From assembly GCA_947589185.1 (NCBI GenBank), contig CANQCK010000005.1, positions 1 to 64,000 on the forward strand: 64,000 nucleotides of DNA, given 5' to 3'. The notes beneath the pieces are model-generated. The model saw only the letters and a program-made list of their open reading frames with translations, did not search any database and was not told where the DNA came from. Source of the stretch: an uncultured Clostridia bacterium (GTDB lineage Bacteria > Bacillota > Clostridia > Oscillospirales > Ruminococcaceae). A program made the position numbers and the translations under genes. Positions 8,766-18,818 of the stretch are shown here, in pieces; the stretch's first letter is position 1, and each line of letters starts with the position of its first letter.

Positions 8766-11435
8766 ATGATCAAAAAGCTGAAAAGTCACAAAACAGACGC
8801 AATATGTATAGGAATATTAATGTTTATATATCTGGCAATAGTACTTATAATAACCAGATTCAAATTTGCATACGGTTCTACTACGGATTGGAACAATCAG
8901 CACTATGTTTTCGCAGAGTATTTCAGAAATCTGTTCTATGAAACAAAAAATTTCTTTCCGAGCTTTGCTCCTCAGATAGGTGCAGGTCAGAATATATATA
9001 ACTTTTCATATTACGGTCTGTTTAATCCGCTGATACTTCCTAGCTATTTGATGCCGTTTGTATCAATGGCATCTTATATTCAGACTGTTAGTATTATTTG
9101 TACTCTTGTGTCGGTTGTAATGTTTTACTTTTGGATAAAAAAACGCTATGAAATCAAAGTCGCTTTTTTCACAAGCTGTTTGTTTTTGCTGGCGTCGCCT
9201 ATTATTTTTCACAGCCACAGACATATAATGTTTGTCTGGTATTTTCCTTTTTTAATAGGTGCATTATTTTGCTGTGACAGATTTTTTGAAAAGAAAAACC
9301 GTGCCGGATTGATTTTCTGCTTGACTATGATAATGCTGACAAGCTACTATTACAGTGTAGGAAGTTATCTTACTGTTTTTGTCTATATTACGGCTGTTTA
9401 TTTGAATGAAAATTCCGCATTCAGGATTAAAGAGTATGTTAAAACAGTTGTGAATTTGGGAATATGTATGCTTGTATCGGTTATGATCTCGGCGGTATTG
9501 TGGCTGCCGACATTAAATGCAATTTTACAGGGCAGAGCCGAGACGAACGCAAATGTTTCTTTGAAGGATATTTTACTTCCTACGCTTGATTATTATGTGG
9601 TTTTGTATAATTTTTATTCTTTGGGACTTACTTTAATTTCTCTTATGGCAATTGTTTTTGCAGTGTTAAGAAAAAATAAAGGCTATAGGTTTATTGGAAT
9701 TGTACTGTCAGCCTTTATAGTTTTTAAGATTTTACCGTATGTAATGAACGGCTTTATGTATAGCGAAAACAAAGCAATTATTCCGCTTATACCTATTGCT
9801 TTGCTGCTGACTGCCGAATTTGTCAAGACGATATTTGATAGAAATATTTCAATGCGTTTCTGGGTGTTAATGAATTTAGCAATCGTTTTAGGCTGCGTTA
9901 TATATTTGCTTATTAATGAGGAAAACAGTATTTTACTGCCTTTGATAATTGATATTGTCTTTTTAAACGCAGCATTTTTAATTTACTATAAAAAGGAGAA
10001 TTCTACAGCGTTTATTTCAATTATTTCTTTAGCTGTGTTTGCTCTTTGTCTGACATTTAATTCCTATGACACTCTCAGCCTTAAAAAAGACGTAGTAAGG
10101 GTTGATAAAGAATATTCCAAAGAGATTGACAGTACAAATTTTTCAAAAAACGATAAGAGTGTATACCGTGTTTCTCTGTTTGCCGACGATGGTGAGACTA
10201 TTAATAAAGTCTACGGTGAGAATTATTATCAAACGACGGTATATTCCTCGCTTCAGAACCAGCTGTATAATCACTTTTATTATGACGAGTTCCAAAATGA
10301 AATGCCGCATAGGATTTCTGCAATGATTTCTGAAACTATAAATCCCTTTTTCTGTTCTTTTATAGGTAATAGGTATTTATTTGTTGATAACAAAACCCTT
10401 GCGAAACAACGTGTAGCTGTTCCGAACGGATATAAAGAGGTAAAAAGGGAAAAAAATATAACTCTGTTTGTGAATGAGAACGTTATGCCTCTTGGTTATT
10501 CGTCATCAAATCTCATAAGCGGCAATCAGTATGACAAACTCACTTATCCTTACAATATGAAAGCACTGATGGATTATATTGTCGTCGACGAAAAATTATC
10601 AGACGTTCCAATAGATGGTGTTGAAGACAAGGGCGTTGATTTGGCAAACGAGCTCTTTGCGGAGCTTCCTGAAAATATCAGGTATGATAAACAGGAAAAT
10701 GCCGTTTATGTTAATACCTATGAAAAAAATAATCGGCGTTTTAAAACATCAGGCACAAAAAATGCTTATGATTCTGACAAATGCGTTGTAAATCTTAAAA
10801 ATCCCATAAATGATTACCTTATTATCACCTGCAATGCCGATAATAAAATTTCTAAAGAACCTACCGACATTTATATGACGATAAACGGTATAAAAAATAA
10901 ACTTACAGAGCCTGAGTGGAAGTATTATAACAATAATAACAGCTTTTGTTTTGTACTGTCATCAAACGAGCCTATAGAAAGTATTACGCTTAATTTTTCA
11001 AGAGGTGAATACAAGCTGTCTGACTGGAGATTCTATACTGTTAAAAAGAGTGAGCTTGAGGGCTTGAAAAACGATATTGATGAGTTTATAATAAATAAGT
11101 CAAAAACCAAAGGCGATGTTTTTCAGGGAACGATAAATGTTAAAAATGACAACAGTTATTTTAAGCTGTCAGTTCCGTATGACAAAGGCTTCAGTGCTTA
11201 TGTTGACGGGAAAAAGACGGATATTGAAACAGTCGATAAAGCGTTTATCGGTTTTGAGATTTCAAAAGGGAAACATAATATTAAAATAGTATATAAAGCT
11301 CCGCTTTTGAAAGAAGCGAAAATAATTTCGCTTTTGGGAGTTTTGATATTCGTTTTCATATTGTCAGTACAAATATTAAAAAGATGTTTTTATTTGAGGT
11401 TGAGTAAAAAATATAATAAACGTCAAAGTAATTAA
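8766..11435 (+). CDS. YfhO-family polytopic membrane protein
   Basis: 889 aa, many TM helices, YfhO-like start (SYYGLFNPLILPSYLMP) and large C-terminal extracytoplasmic part. Confidence 0.8.
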   Translation: MIKKLKSHKTDAICIGILMFIYLAIVLIITRFKFAYGSTTDWNNQHYVFAEYFRNLFYETKNFFPSFAPQIGAGQNIYNFSYYGLFNPLILPSYLMPFVSMASYIQTVSIICTLVSVVMFYFWIKKRYEIKVAFFTSCLFLLASPIIFHSHRHIMFVWYFPFLIGALFCCDRFFEKKNRAGLIFCLTMIMLTSYYYSVGSYLTVFVYITAVYLNENSAFRIKEYVKTVVNLGICMLVSVMISAVLWLPTLNAILQGRAETNANVSLKDILLPTLDYYVVLYNFYSLGLTLISLMAIVFAVLRKNKGYRFIGIVLSAFIVFKILPYVMNGFMYSENKAIIPLIPIALLLTAEFVKTIFDRNISMRFWVLMNLAIVLGCVIYLLINEENSILLPLIIDIVFLNAAFLIYYKKENSTAFISIISLAVFALCLTFNSYDTLSLKKDVVRVDKEYSKEIDSTNFSKNDKSVYRVSLFADDGETINKVYGENYYQTTVYSSLQNQLYNHFYYDEFQNEMPHRISAMISETINPFFCSFIGNRYLFVDNKTLAKQRVAVPNGYKEVKREKNITLFVNENVMPLGYSSSNLISGNQYDKLTYPYNMKALMDYIVVDEKLSDVPIDGVEDKGVDLANELFAELPENIRYDKQENAVYVNTYEKNNRRFKTSGTKNAYDSDKCVVNLKNPINDYLIITCNADNKISKEPTDIYMTINGIKNKLTEPEWKYYNNNNSFCFVLSSNEPIESITLNFSRGEYKLSDWRFYTVKKSELEGLKNDIDEFIINKSKTKGDVFQGTINVKNDNSYFKLSVPYDKGFSAYVDGKKTDIETVDKAFIGFEISKGKHNIKIVYKAPLLKEAKIISLLGVLIFVFILSVQILKRCFYLRLSKKYNKRQSN

Positions 11436-11478
11436 AATAATAATTTGAAAGTATAAATTAAGGAGATTTACACTGACA

Positions 11479-12225
11479 ATGAACAATTCATTAAAAACAA
11501 TCAAAAGCTGGTGCTTATTAAAAAAATTGACAGTTATAATAACTACTGTAGCTATATTGTTTATACTATTAGCAGGTGTGTATTGGGAGAATAGAGTCGG
11601 TAAAAGCTATTATGATAAAAATATTCTTGGAAATGTTGACACTTCTTGTGTAGATAAACTTATGATAGTTGCTCACCCGGATGATGAAACTATTTGGGGC
11701 GGAGGGCATTTGGAAGAAGGAGGATATTTAGTGGTATGCTTTACTGACGGTTATAACAAAGTCAGAAAAGATGAATTTATAAACGCTGTGACTTCTTTAA
11801 ACAACTCCAATATTCCAATCATATTTGATTTTCCGGATAAGACATTCCGCATTAGAGATAATTGGTACGGAATTAAATATAAGGTATTTAAAACTGTCGA
11901 TAATTTGCTGGAAATGAAGGACTGGAATTTGATAGTTACTCACAATAAAAACGGAGAATACGGTCATATTCATCACAAGGCAATCAGTGAGATAGTAAGC
12001 AACGAGTGTAAGAAATTAGAGAAGCAAAATGTTCTTTATTATTTCGGTGAATATCACAGCAGAAAGAAAATACCTAAGTTTGAAAGTAAAATGACGCCGT
12101 TGGATGAAAAATTATACAATAAAAAGATAGAGGTTTGTAAAATGTTTTCGTCCCAACAGTGGGTAATTGACGGCTTGTATCATATGTTGAAATATGAAAA
12201 TTGGACTCAATATAATGGTCAATAA
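11479..12225 (+). CDS. PIG-L family deacetylase with N-terminal membrane anchor
   Basis: AHPDDETIWGGG and HIHHKAI motifs. Confidence 0.85.
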   Translation: MNNSLKTIKSWCLLKKLTVIITTVAILFILLAGVYWENRVGKSYYDKNILGNVDTSCVDKLMIVAHPDDETIWGGGHLEEGGYLVVCFTDGYNKVRKDEFINAVTSLNNSNIPIIFDFPDKTFRIRDNWYGIKYKVFKTVDNLLEMKDWNLIVTHNKNGEYGHIHHKAISEIVSNECKKLEKQNVLYYFGEYHSRKKIPKFESKMTPLDEKLYNKKIEVCKMFSSQQWVIDGLYHMLKYENWTQYNGQ

Positions 12226-12241
12226 TTCGGAGATAGTTTAA

Positions 12242-13228
12242 ATGACGGATAAAGAGAATTCACATTCAGGTAATTCAAAAGAGAAAAGCAAGATCCAGTC
12301 AATTATGACAAGGACTAGTGTTGTTGTATTATGTGCAACGGTGTGCTGTGCATTGTGGGGGAGTGCTTTCCCTTGCGTTAAAATAGGCTACAGGCTTTTC
12401 AGTATAGAAAGCAGCGATACGTTTTCTCAAATTTTATTTGCCGGGATACGATTTTTTCTAGCGGGCGTTTTTACAGTTCTTATGGGAAGCGTCATAGAAA
12501 AAAGACTTCTTCTCCCAAGCAAAAAATCAGCAGGCAAAATAGTTATGCTTTCTTTGTTTCAGACGATTATTCAGTATTTGTTTTTCTATATCGGTCTTTC
12601 GCATACCACAGGGGTCAAGGCTTCTGTTCTCGACGGGGCAAGCGTGTTTATCGCTCTTTTTGTTTCGTGTATGGTATTTAAGCTAGAAAGGTTAAGTGCT
12701 GCAAAAATATTTGGAAGTCTTATAGGCTTTGTCGGAGTAATACTTATAAACCTCACAGGTCTTGACTTTCAGTTTAAGCTTACAGGCGAAGGCTTTATTC
12801 TGCTTTCTGCAATCGGATATGCACTTTCTTCTGTGCTTATGAAAAGGTATTCTTTCGATACAAGCCCGATTCTTTTAAGCGGCTGGCAGTTTATGTTCGG
12901 CGGAGCGGTTATGACATTAGTAGGACTGGTCTTTGGCGGTAGGTTAAAAATTAATTCCGCTAAAGCAGTTATTATGCTCTTATATCTTGCTTTTCTTTCG
13001 GCAGCTGCATATAGTCTTTGGTCTGTGCTTTTGAAGTATAATCCTGTTTCTAAGGTAACGGTTTTCGGATTTCTGAATCCTGTGTTCGGTTCGGTTTTCT
13101 CACTTATTTTTCTTGCCGAAAGTGAGTCTTTCGGTGTTTCGGCTTTTATTTCGATGATCTTAGTCAGCGTTGGAATTTATATAGTAAACCGCAGAGACAC
13201 AGTGAGAAAACAGAAAAAGTATTCATAA
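12242..13228 (+). CDS. EamA/DMT superfamily transporter
   Basis: About 10 TM helices; CALWGSAFPCVKIGY start motif. Confidence 0.85.
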   Translation: MTDKENSHSGNSKEKSKIQSIMTRTSVVVLCATVCCALWGSAFPCVKIGYRLFSIESSDTFSQILFAGIRFFLAGVFTVLMGSVIEKRLLLPSKKSAGKIVMLSLFQTIIQYLFFYIGLSHTTGVKASVLDGASVFIALFVSCMVFKLERLSAAKIFGSLIGFVGVILINLTGLDFQFKLTGEGFILLSAIGYALSSVLMKRYSFDTSPILLSGWQFMFGGAVMTLVGLVFGGRLKINSAKAVIMLLYLAFLSAAAYSLWSVLLKYNPVSKVTVFGFLNPVFGSVFSLIFLAESESFGVSAFISMILVSVGIYIVNRRDTVRKQKKYS

Positions 13229-13250
13229 TATTCTGAAAGAGGTTATAATT

Positions 13251-15554
13251 ATGAATAAGGTCAACTATGAGTATAAGAATTTCAAGATAGGCGGCGGAGG
13301 CTTCGTGACCGGCTTTGTTTTTCATAAGAAAATGCCAAACATTCTTTATGCCAGAACAGACATAGGCGGTGTTTACAGATTCGATTTTGAAAACAGCAGG
13401 TGGGTTTCCCTTATTGACAGCGTTACGTCAGTAGAGCCTGAACAGTGCTATCCCTTGTCGATAGCTTTAGACGAAAACGACGGAAACATTCTTTACATAG
13501 CCTGCGGAGATCATAAAAAAGGCGAGCTTTGCATAAGTCATAATATGGGCGAGAGCTTTGAAATAAAACCCATTCCGTGCGGTATTCACGGAAACTGTAT
13601 GGGCAGGGCAACAGGTGAGCGTTTAATTAAAATCGGGGACGATTTGTTTTTTGCATCTCAATCGTCGGGCCTTTTGCGGTCAAGCGACGAGGGCGAAAGC
13701 TGGGTTAAGATGAATGTAAACGGCGAAATCAATTTAACATTTGTAAACGCTGTTCAGTCGGGCAAAAACCGCACGGTTTTCGTAGGTGCAAGCGGAGGAG
13801 AGAATGTCTTTTCAAACGGCGGAAGAAAATTCAGAGGACATTCGCTATACGTTTCGTATGACAACGGAGAGAGCTTTTTTAAAGTCGCTCAGCCTGAGGC
13901 TGATTATTCTGCTGTTTCGGCTTTAGCGGGGTTTGTTGCCCAGAGAAGTTCTTTCGGCACTGATAAAAAGACCGGCAAGAGGTATTTTTATGCTACGTTC
14001 TGTCAGACGGGTGAGGATAAAGAGCCTTATAGATACACCTGCGATTCGGCTAAAATCGCAAGCGGAAGAATATTCAGATATGAGCTTGATAATCAGGGCA
14101 GGATAATCGAAAACAAGCAAAAGGATATTACGCCTGAAAATGTCTTAGGCGTGGGGCTGAGCGGAGTAGATCTTCGTGACGGAATGTTAGTTCTGTCGGA
14201 AATAGGCGAGGCTCACCCTAACAGCATTTACATAAGTCTTGATAACGGCGATAGCTGGGAACAGATCCTATATGATTTAAGCGTGGGAAAAATGAATTTT
14301 ACAGTGCCTTATATGAAGCCTGAATATAATTCCAACAGGCTTTTGGTTCACTGGATGAGCGACATAAAAATAAATCCGTTCGACCCGGATATGGCGGTGT
14401 TCAATACAGGTACGGGCGTGTTTGTATCAAAGAATTTAACCGTCTCTAAAAACGGCGGTACAGTCGTATGGGAGCCTCTTTGCGAGGGTATGGAGGAAAC
14501 CGTTCATATCAATGTGTACAGCCCCCCTAAAGGTGATATAAGATGTATAGATATTGTCGGCGACTTGGGAGGCTTTGCGTTTTCAAGCGTTGATGATATT
14601 CCTGAAAATTCTTTTGCAAACGAAAACGGAGACAGATATATAACCTGTCTGAATGCTGATTTTACTGATGAGAACCCGTATGTTGTTGCTGCAACTCCCA
14701 GAGGAAACTGGACCGGCGAGACTGTCGGCGGAGTTATTATTTCTCACGACCAATGCAAAACCTGGAGGCACTTGGATTTTCCATACGGATTAAGTGAAAA
14801 GATAGACGCACTTTGCGACAATATAAAAAAGCCGAACACAGACTCAGGCTGGGTAGCTTTATCAGCGGACGGGAAAAGAATAATCTGGGCTATTGCTCAG
14901 CAGCACGAATTTTTGACCGACGGCGTGGTTTACACCGACGACGAGGGAAAGACGTGGAGAAAGTCTGTTTTTATCGGCAGCCGAGATTTTGAAAAAGATC
15001 CTGTACCTTTATTTATTGTTGCAGACAGGGTAAACCCGAATATCTTTATGGCGGTAAATAAAGAGTCTGAAATGTTTATAAGCGTTGATAAGGGTAAAAC
15101 CTTTTATGAGTGTATTCCGAACAAAATATTTGAACTTCCTAAGAGCAGAAGAGAGCTTAAACTTCGGCATATTGAGGTGCGTGCAGAAATCGGAAAGGAA
15201 AAAACCCTTTGGTTATCTTTTGGTTCTGCAGGGCTTTGGCGTCTGCAATTTGACGAAATTGCTAAGACGGTAGACTGCATTCATATTACAAAGCCGAACG
15301 AATTTACTCGCGGCGTGGGATTCGGCAGGCCTAAAGACGGTTCTGATGTGCCTGTTATATATACAAGCGGAACTATTAACGGTAAATACGGCTACTGGAG
15401 AAGCTGCGACTACGGAGAAACCTTCGAGCTTTTAAGTAATGATGATCAGCATTTCGGAACGGTGCTAAGTATTTCGGGAGATCCGAGAGAGTTCGGTACC
15501 TTTTATATTGCAACAGGCTCAAGAGGTCTTTTCTGTGCGAGAGAAGTAAAATAA
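13251..15554 (+). CDS. GH74-like xyloglucanase / BNR-repeat glycoside hydrolase, leaderless
   Basis: GGGGFVTGFVFHKKMPNILYARTDIGGVYRFD start typical of GH74; repeated SxDxGxxW/F Asp-box motifs. Confidence 0.8.
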   Translation: MNKVNYEYKNFKIGGGGFVTGFVFHKKMPNILYARTDIGGVYRFDFENSRWVSLIDSVTSVEPEQCYPLSIALDENDGNILYIACGDHKKGELCISHNMGESFEIKPIPCGIHGNCMGRATGERLIKIGDDLFFASQSSGLLRSSDEGESWVKMNVNGEINLTFVNAVQSGKNRTVFVGASGGENVFSNGGRKFRGHSLYVSYDNGESFFKVAQPEADYSAVSALAGFVAQRSSFGTDKKTGKRYFYATFCQTGEDKEPYRYTCDSAKIASGRIFRYELDNQGRIIENKQKDITPENVLGVGLSGVDLRDGMLVLSEIGEAHPNSIYISLDNGDSWEQILYDLSVGKMNFTVPYMKPEYNSNRLLVHWMSDIKINPFDPDMAVFNTGTGVFVSKNLTVSKNGGTVVWEPLCEGMEETVHINVYSPPKGDIRCIDIVGDLGGFAFSSVDDIPENSFANENGDRYITCLNADFTDENPYVVAATPRGNWTGETVGGVIISHDQCKTWRHLDFPYGLSEKIDALCDNIKKPNTDSGWVALSADGKRIIWAIAQQHEFLTDGVVYTDDEGKTWRKSVFIGSRDFEKDPVPLFIVADRVNPNIFMAVNKESEMFISVDKGKTFYECIPNKIFELPKSRRELKLRHIEVRAEIGKEKTLWLSFGSAGLWRLQFDEIAKTVDCIHITKPNEFTRGVGFGRPKDGSDVPVIYTSGTINGKYGYWRSCDYGETFELLSNDDQHFGTVLSISGDPREFGTFYIATGSRGLFCAREVK

Positions 15555-15608
15555 CAACCGTATTTTTAAGGCTGACGTAAAAAGATTATCACATTTTACA
15601 AAAATATC

Positions 15609-15626
15609 ATTGCATTTTAGTGCAAT
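15609..15626. promoter_or_regulatory. Inverted repeat ATTGCA-N6-TGCAAT, possible operator
   Basis: Lies 18 nt upstream of the -35 box of the 15645-15673 promoter. Confidence 0.4.
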
Positions 15627-15644
15627 ATCACGTTTGGTATATCG

Positions 15645-15673
15645 TTGACGAAATACTTTATAAATGGTATAAT
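15645..15673 (+). promoter_or_regulatory. Promoter TTGACG-N17-TATAAT
   Basis: Hexamers and 17-bp spacing, upstream of the DUF4867-like gene. Confidence 0.7.
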
Positions 15674-15752
15674 TATCTTATATAATAATTGCGGCATTTT
15701 ATAATTCTTTGGCGTTTTGTAAGGTGTTATTGTGATTTAGGAGGATTGTTGT

Positions 15753-16391
15753 ATGGCAAATCATAAAATAAAATCCGTTTTTGATAAGGAGTTCAAAAAA
15801 TACGGAAGAGTTATCGAGGGTTATAATCTCAGCGATGTTTTAGACGCTATGGAAAACACACCGCTTCCGTCTGATGTAGCATATGTTCCGAGTGTTCCGT
15901 CGCTTGAGGCTCTTAATATTAAAAAGGCTCTTATCTCTGAGGTCTACGGAGGACTGCCTTGTCAGGTAGGGTATTGCAACGGCAACAACTATGCACTCAA
16001 TGCACTTGAGTATCACCGTTCAAGCGAAATTAATATTGCGGCGACCGATCTTATTCTTATGCTCGGCTGGCAGCCCGATATTGAGGACGATTTTACATAT
16101 GATACAAGCAAGGTAGAGATGTTTAAAGTGCCAAAGGGAGTTATGATAGAAGTCTATGCTACGACGCTGCACTATGCTCCGTGCAACGCAAACGACGGCG
16201 GTTTTAAATGCGTAGTGGTACTTCCGAAGGATACAAATACAGATCTTTCGGGAAGCGTTGACAAGTCGATAGGAGACAATAAATTGCTGTTTGCTAAGAA
16301 TAAATGGCTTATCGGTCATGAGGAGTCGGGAGTTCAGCAAGACGGCGGATTTATAGGTCTCAAAGGCGAGAACTTAAAACTCGGTAATTAA
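15753..16391 (+). CDS. DUF4867-like family protein
   Basis: ORF; sequence resembles the DUF4867 proteins found next to fucose isomerase genes. Confidence 0.65.
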   Translation: MANHKIKSVFDKEFKKYGRVIEGYNLSDVLDAMENTPLPSDVAYVPSVPSLEALNIKKALISEVYGGLPCQVGYCNGNNYALNALEYHRSSEINIAATDLILMLGWQPDIEDDFTYDTSKVEMFKVPKGVMIEVYATTLHYAPCNANDGGFKCVVVLPKDTNTDLSGSVDKSIGDNKLLFAKNKWLIGHEESGVQQDGGFIGLKGENLKLGN

Positions 16392-16446
16392 TTTCAGTTG
16401 AAAAAGCATTGTGCTTTATAATATTACTAAATATGGAGGAATAATA

Positions 16447-17928
16447 ATGTTTGACAATATGCCAAAAGTAAAAATCGGAATTGTAGCGGTTTCAAGAGAC
16501 TGCTTTCCTGAGAGCCTATCTGTTTCGAGGAGAGAAGCGTTAGTTAAGGCTTACAAAGAAAAATACGGAGCAGACGATATTTATGAATGTCCTATCTGCA
16601 TTGTTGAAAGCGAAATTCATATGGTTCAGGCTCTTGAGGATATAAAGAAAAACGGATGCAACGCTCTTTGCGTTTATCTGGGCAACTTTGGTCCTGAGAT
16701 TTCTGAAACTCTGCTTGCAAAGCACTTCGACGGACCTGCAATGTTCGTAGCGGCAGCAGAGGAGCGTGGCGATAATCTTTGTCAGGGCAGAGGCGACGCT
16801 TACTGCGGAATGCTTAATGCAAGCTATAATCTAAGACTAAGAAACATCAAAGCTTACATACCCGAATACCCTGTGGGAACAGCAGATGAATGTGCCGATA
16901 TGATTAACGAATTCGTACCTGTTGCAAGGGCGATTATCGGACTTAAAGATTTGAAAATAATTTCATTCGGACCGCGTCCGCTTAACTTTATGGCGTGCAA
17001 CGCTCCTATCAAGCCGTTGTTTGACTTGGGTGTTGAAATAGAGGAAAACTCAGAGCTTGACTTGTTTGAAGCTTATAAGCTTCACGACGGCGATGAGAGA
17101 ATTCCCGATGTCGTTAAGGATATGGAAGCAGAACTTGGAGACGGCAATAAAAAGCCTGAAATTCTTCCAAAGCTTGCACAGTATGAGCTTACTCTCTTAG
17201 ACTGGATCGAAACACACAAGGGCTACAGAAAGTATGTTGCTGTAGCAGGAAAATGCTGGCCTGCATTCCAGACGCAGTTCGGATTTGTTCCGTGTTATGT
17301 AAACAGCCGTCTTACTTCAAGGGGAATTCCCGTTTCCTGCGAGGTCGACATTTACGGAGCTCTCAGTGAGTTTATCGGAACCTGCGTAAGCGACGATATA
17401 GTTACGCTTCTTGATATTAACAACACAGTTCCTTACGATATTTATGACGAGGACATCAAGGGCAAGCACGATTATACGTCTAAGGATATATTTATGGGCT
17501 TCCACTGCGGAAATACAAGTTCAAAGAAGCTCACAAGCTGTTCTATGAAGTATCAGATGATAATGGCAAGAAGTCTGCCTGAAGAGGTTACTCAGGGTAC
17601 TCTTGAGGGCGATATTATCCCGGGCGATATTACATTCTTTAGACTTCAAAGTACATCTGACGGGAAGCTGCGTTCATACATAGCTCAGGGAGAGGTTTTG
17701 CCTGTTGCAACACGTTCGTTCGGAGCAATCGGTATATTTGCTATCCCCGAGATGGGACGCTTCTACCGTCACGTTCTTATTGAGGGCAACTTCCCTCATC
17801 ACGGTGCTGTTGCATTCGGTCACTTCGGAAAGGCTATTTTCAGCGTATTCAGATACTTGGGTATTGAAGATATAGGCTTTAATCAGCCTAAGGGAATGCT
17901 CTATAAGAGTGAGAACCCTTTTAAATAA
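16447..17928 (+). CDS. L-fucose isomerase family protein
   Basis: ORF from ATG 16447 with GGAGG upstream; fucose/arabinose isomerase-like sequence (GDAYCGMLNASYNLR, FHCGNTSSKKL). Confidence 0.75.
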   Translation: MFDNMPKVKIGIVAVSRDCFPESLSVSRREALVKAYKEKYGADDIYECPICIVESEIHMVQALEDIKKNGCNALCVYLGNFGPEISETLLAKHFDGPAMFVAAAEERGDNLCQGRGDAYCGMLNASYNLRLRNIKAYIPEYPVGTADECADMINEFVPVARAIIGLKDLKIISFGPRPLNFMACNAPIKPLFDLGVEIEENSELDLFEAYKLHDGDERIPDVVKDMEAELGDGNKKPEILPKLAQYELTLLDWIETHKGYRKYVAVAGKCWPAFQTQFGFVPCYVNSRLTSRGIPVSCEVDIYGALSEFIGTCVSDDIVTLLDINNTVPYDIYDEDIKGKHDYTSKDIFMGFHCGNTSSKKLTSCSMKYQMIMARSLPEEVTQGTLEGDIIPGDITFFRLQSTSDGKLRSYIAQGEVLPVATRSFGAIGIFAIPEMGRFYRHVLIEGNFPHHGAVAFGHFGKAIFSVFRYLGIEDIGFNQPKGMLYKSENPFK

Positions 17929-17977
17929 GGTTAAGTGGTAAAGACCTAGTTAAATAAAAAATCAATAAAGTAACATT

Positions 17978-18019
17978 AAAGCCTCCCAAAATCATAAGTT
18001 TTATTTTGGAAGGCTTTTT
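17978..18019 (+). terminator. Rho-independent terminator
   Basis: AAAGCCTCCCAAAAT...ATTTTGGAAGGCTTTTT. Confidence 0.8.
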
Positions 18020-18048
18020 GTTCAATAAAATAAGTTACGGAGGTAAAA

Positions 18049-18624
18049 ATGAAAAATACAACTAAGCTTCCGGAAGGATATGAGGAAATATATAAAATTG
18101 ATTTTAAAAATGACAAAAAGAAAGCGGCGTTTATATATATAATCGGATTTGCCATCGTAATACTGATGATTATTATTGGTATGATATTTGTTCCTATTAC
18201 GACGTTTTTTGATTATCCAGTAATTCTTTTTATAAAATTTTTAATTATAATTGTAGGACTAATACTTTGTATTGTTTTGCAAAATTTATTATCTATAATA
18301 ATTTTGAAGTGCTTTGCTAAAACAAAAACTAACATTGGTTTGGCTAATGGATTTTCATATGTAGGAAGCGACATTTATTTTAATAAAAAGTTTTATGTTG
18401 CCATAGGATTTGCACCTATGATAATAATTGTAGTTTTATTTCTAATAATTAATGTTATAGCAGGTATCGGATGGTTTTGGTGTATTTATATTATTCAGGT
18501 TTATTGTATTTCCAGTTCGTTTAGCCATATTTACTTAACATATAAACTCTCTAAACTGCCTAAGGATGTATTGATCAAGGATAGTGGATTATCTATGACA
18601 GTGTATTCTCGTACTCATAATTAA
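18049..18624 (+). CDS. DUF3267-like membrane protein with degenerate zincin motif
   Basis: KLPEGYEEIYKIDF start and SKLPKDVLIKDSGLSMTVYS end, as in DUF3267; VLQNLLSIIILK at the usual HExxH position. Confidence 0.65.
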   Translation: MKNTTKLPEGYEEIYKIDFKNDKKKAAFIYIIGFAIVILMIIIGMIFVPITTFFDYPVILFIKFLIIIVGLILCIVLQNLLSIIILKCFAKTKTNIGLANGFSYVGSDIYFNKKFYVAIGFAPMIIIVVLFLIINVIAGIGWFWCIYIIQVYCISSSFSHIYLTYKLSKLPKDVLIKDSGLSMTVYSRTHN

Positions 18625-18818
18625 TATATAAAATTCATAGAAAAATTATTTATTATGTTATTTTTTAATTAATATATTGGTTAAAAAAATCAGTATATTT
18701 AAAGCTGAAATTGAAGTATAATAATATTAGATAATTGTCAAAGAAAAAATTTATGTGTTACAAAAAGTAAAGAAATATTATAAGCTGTGTGGGAATATAA
18801 ATTTAAAAGGTTAGGAAT

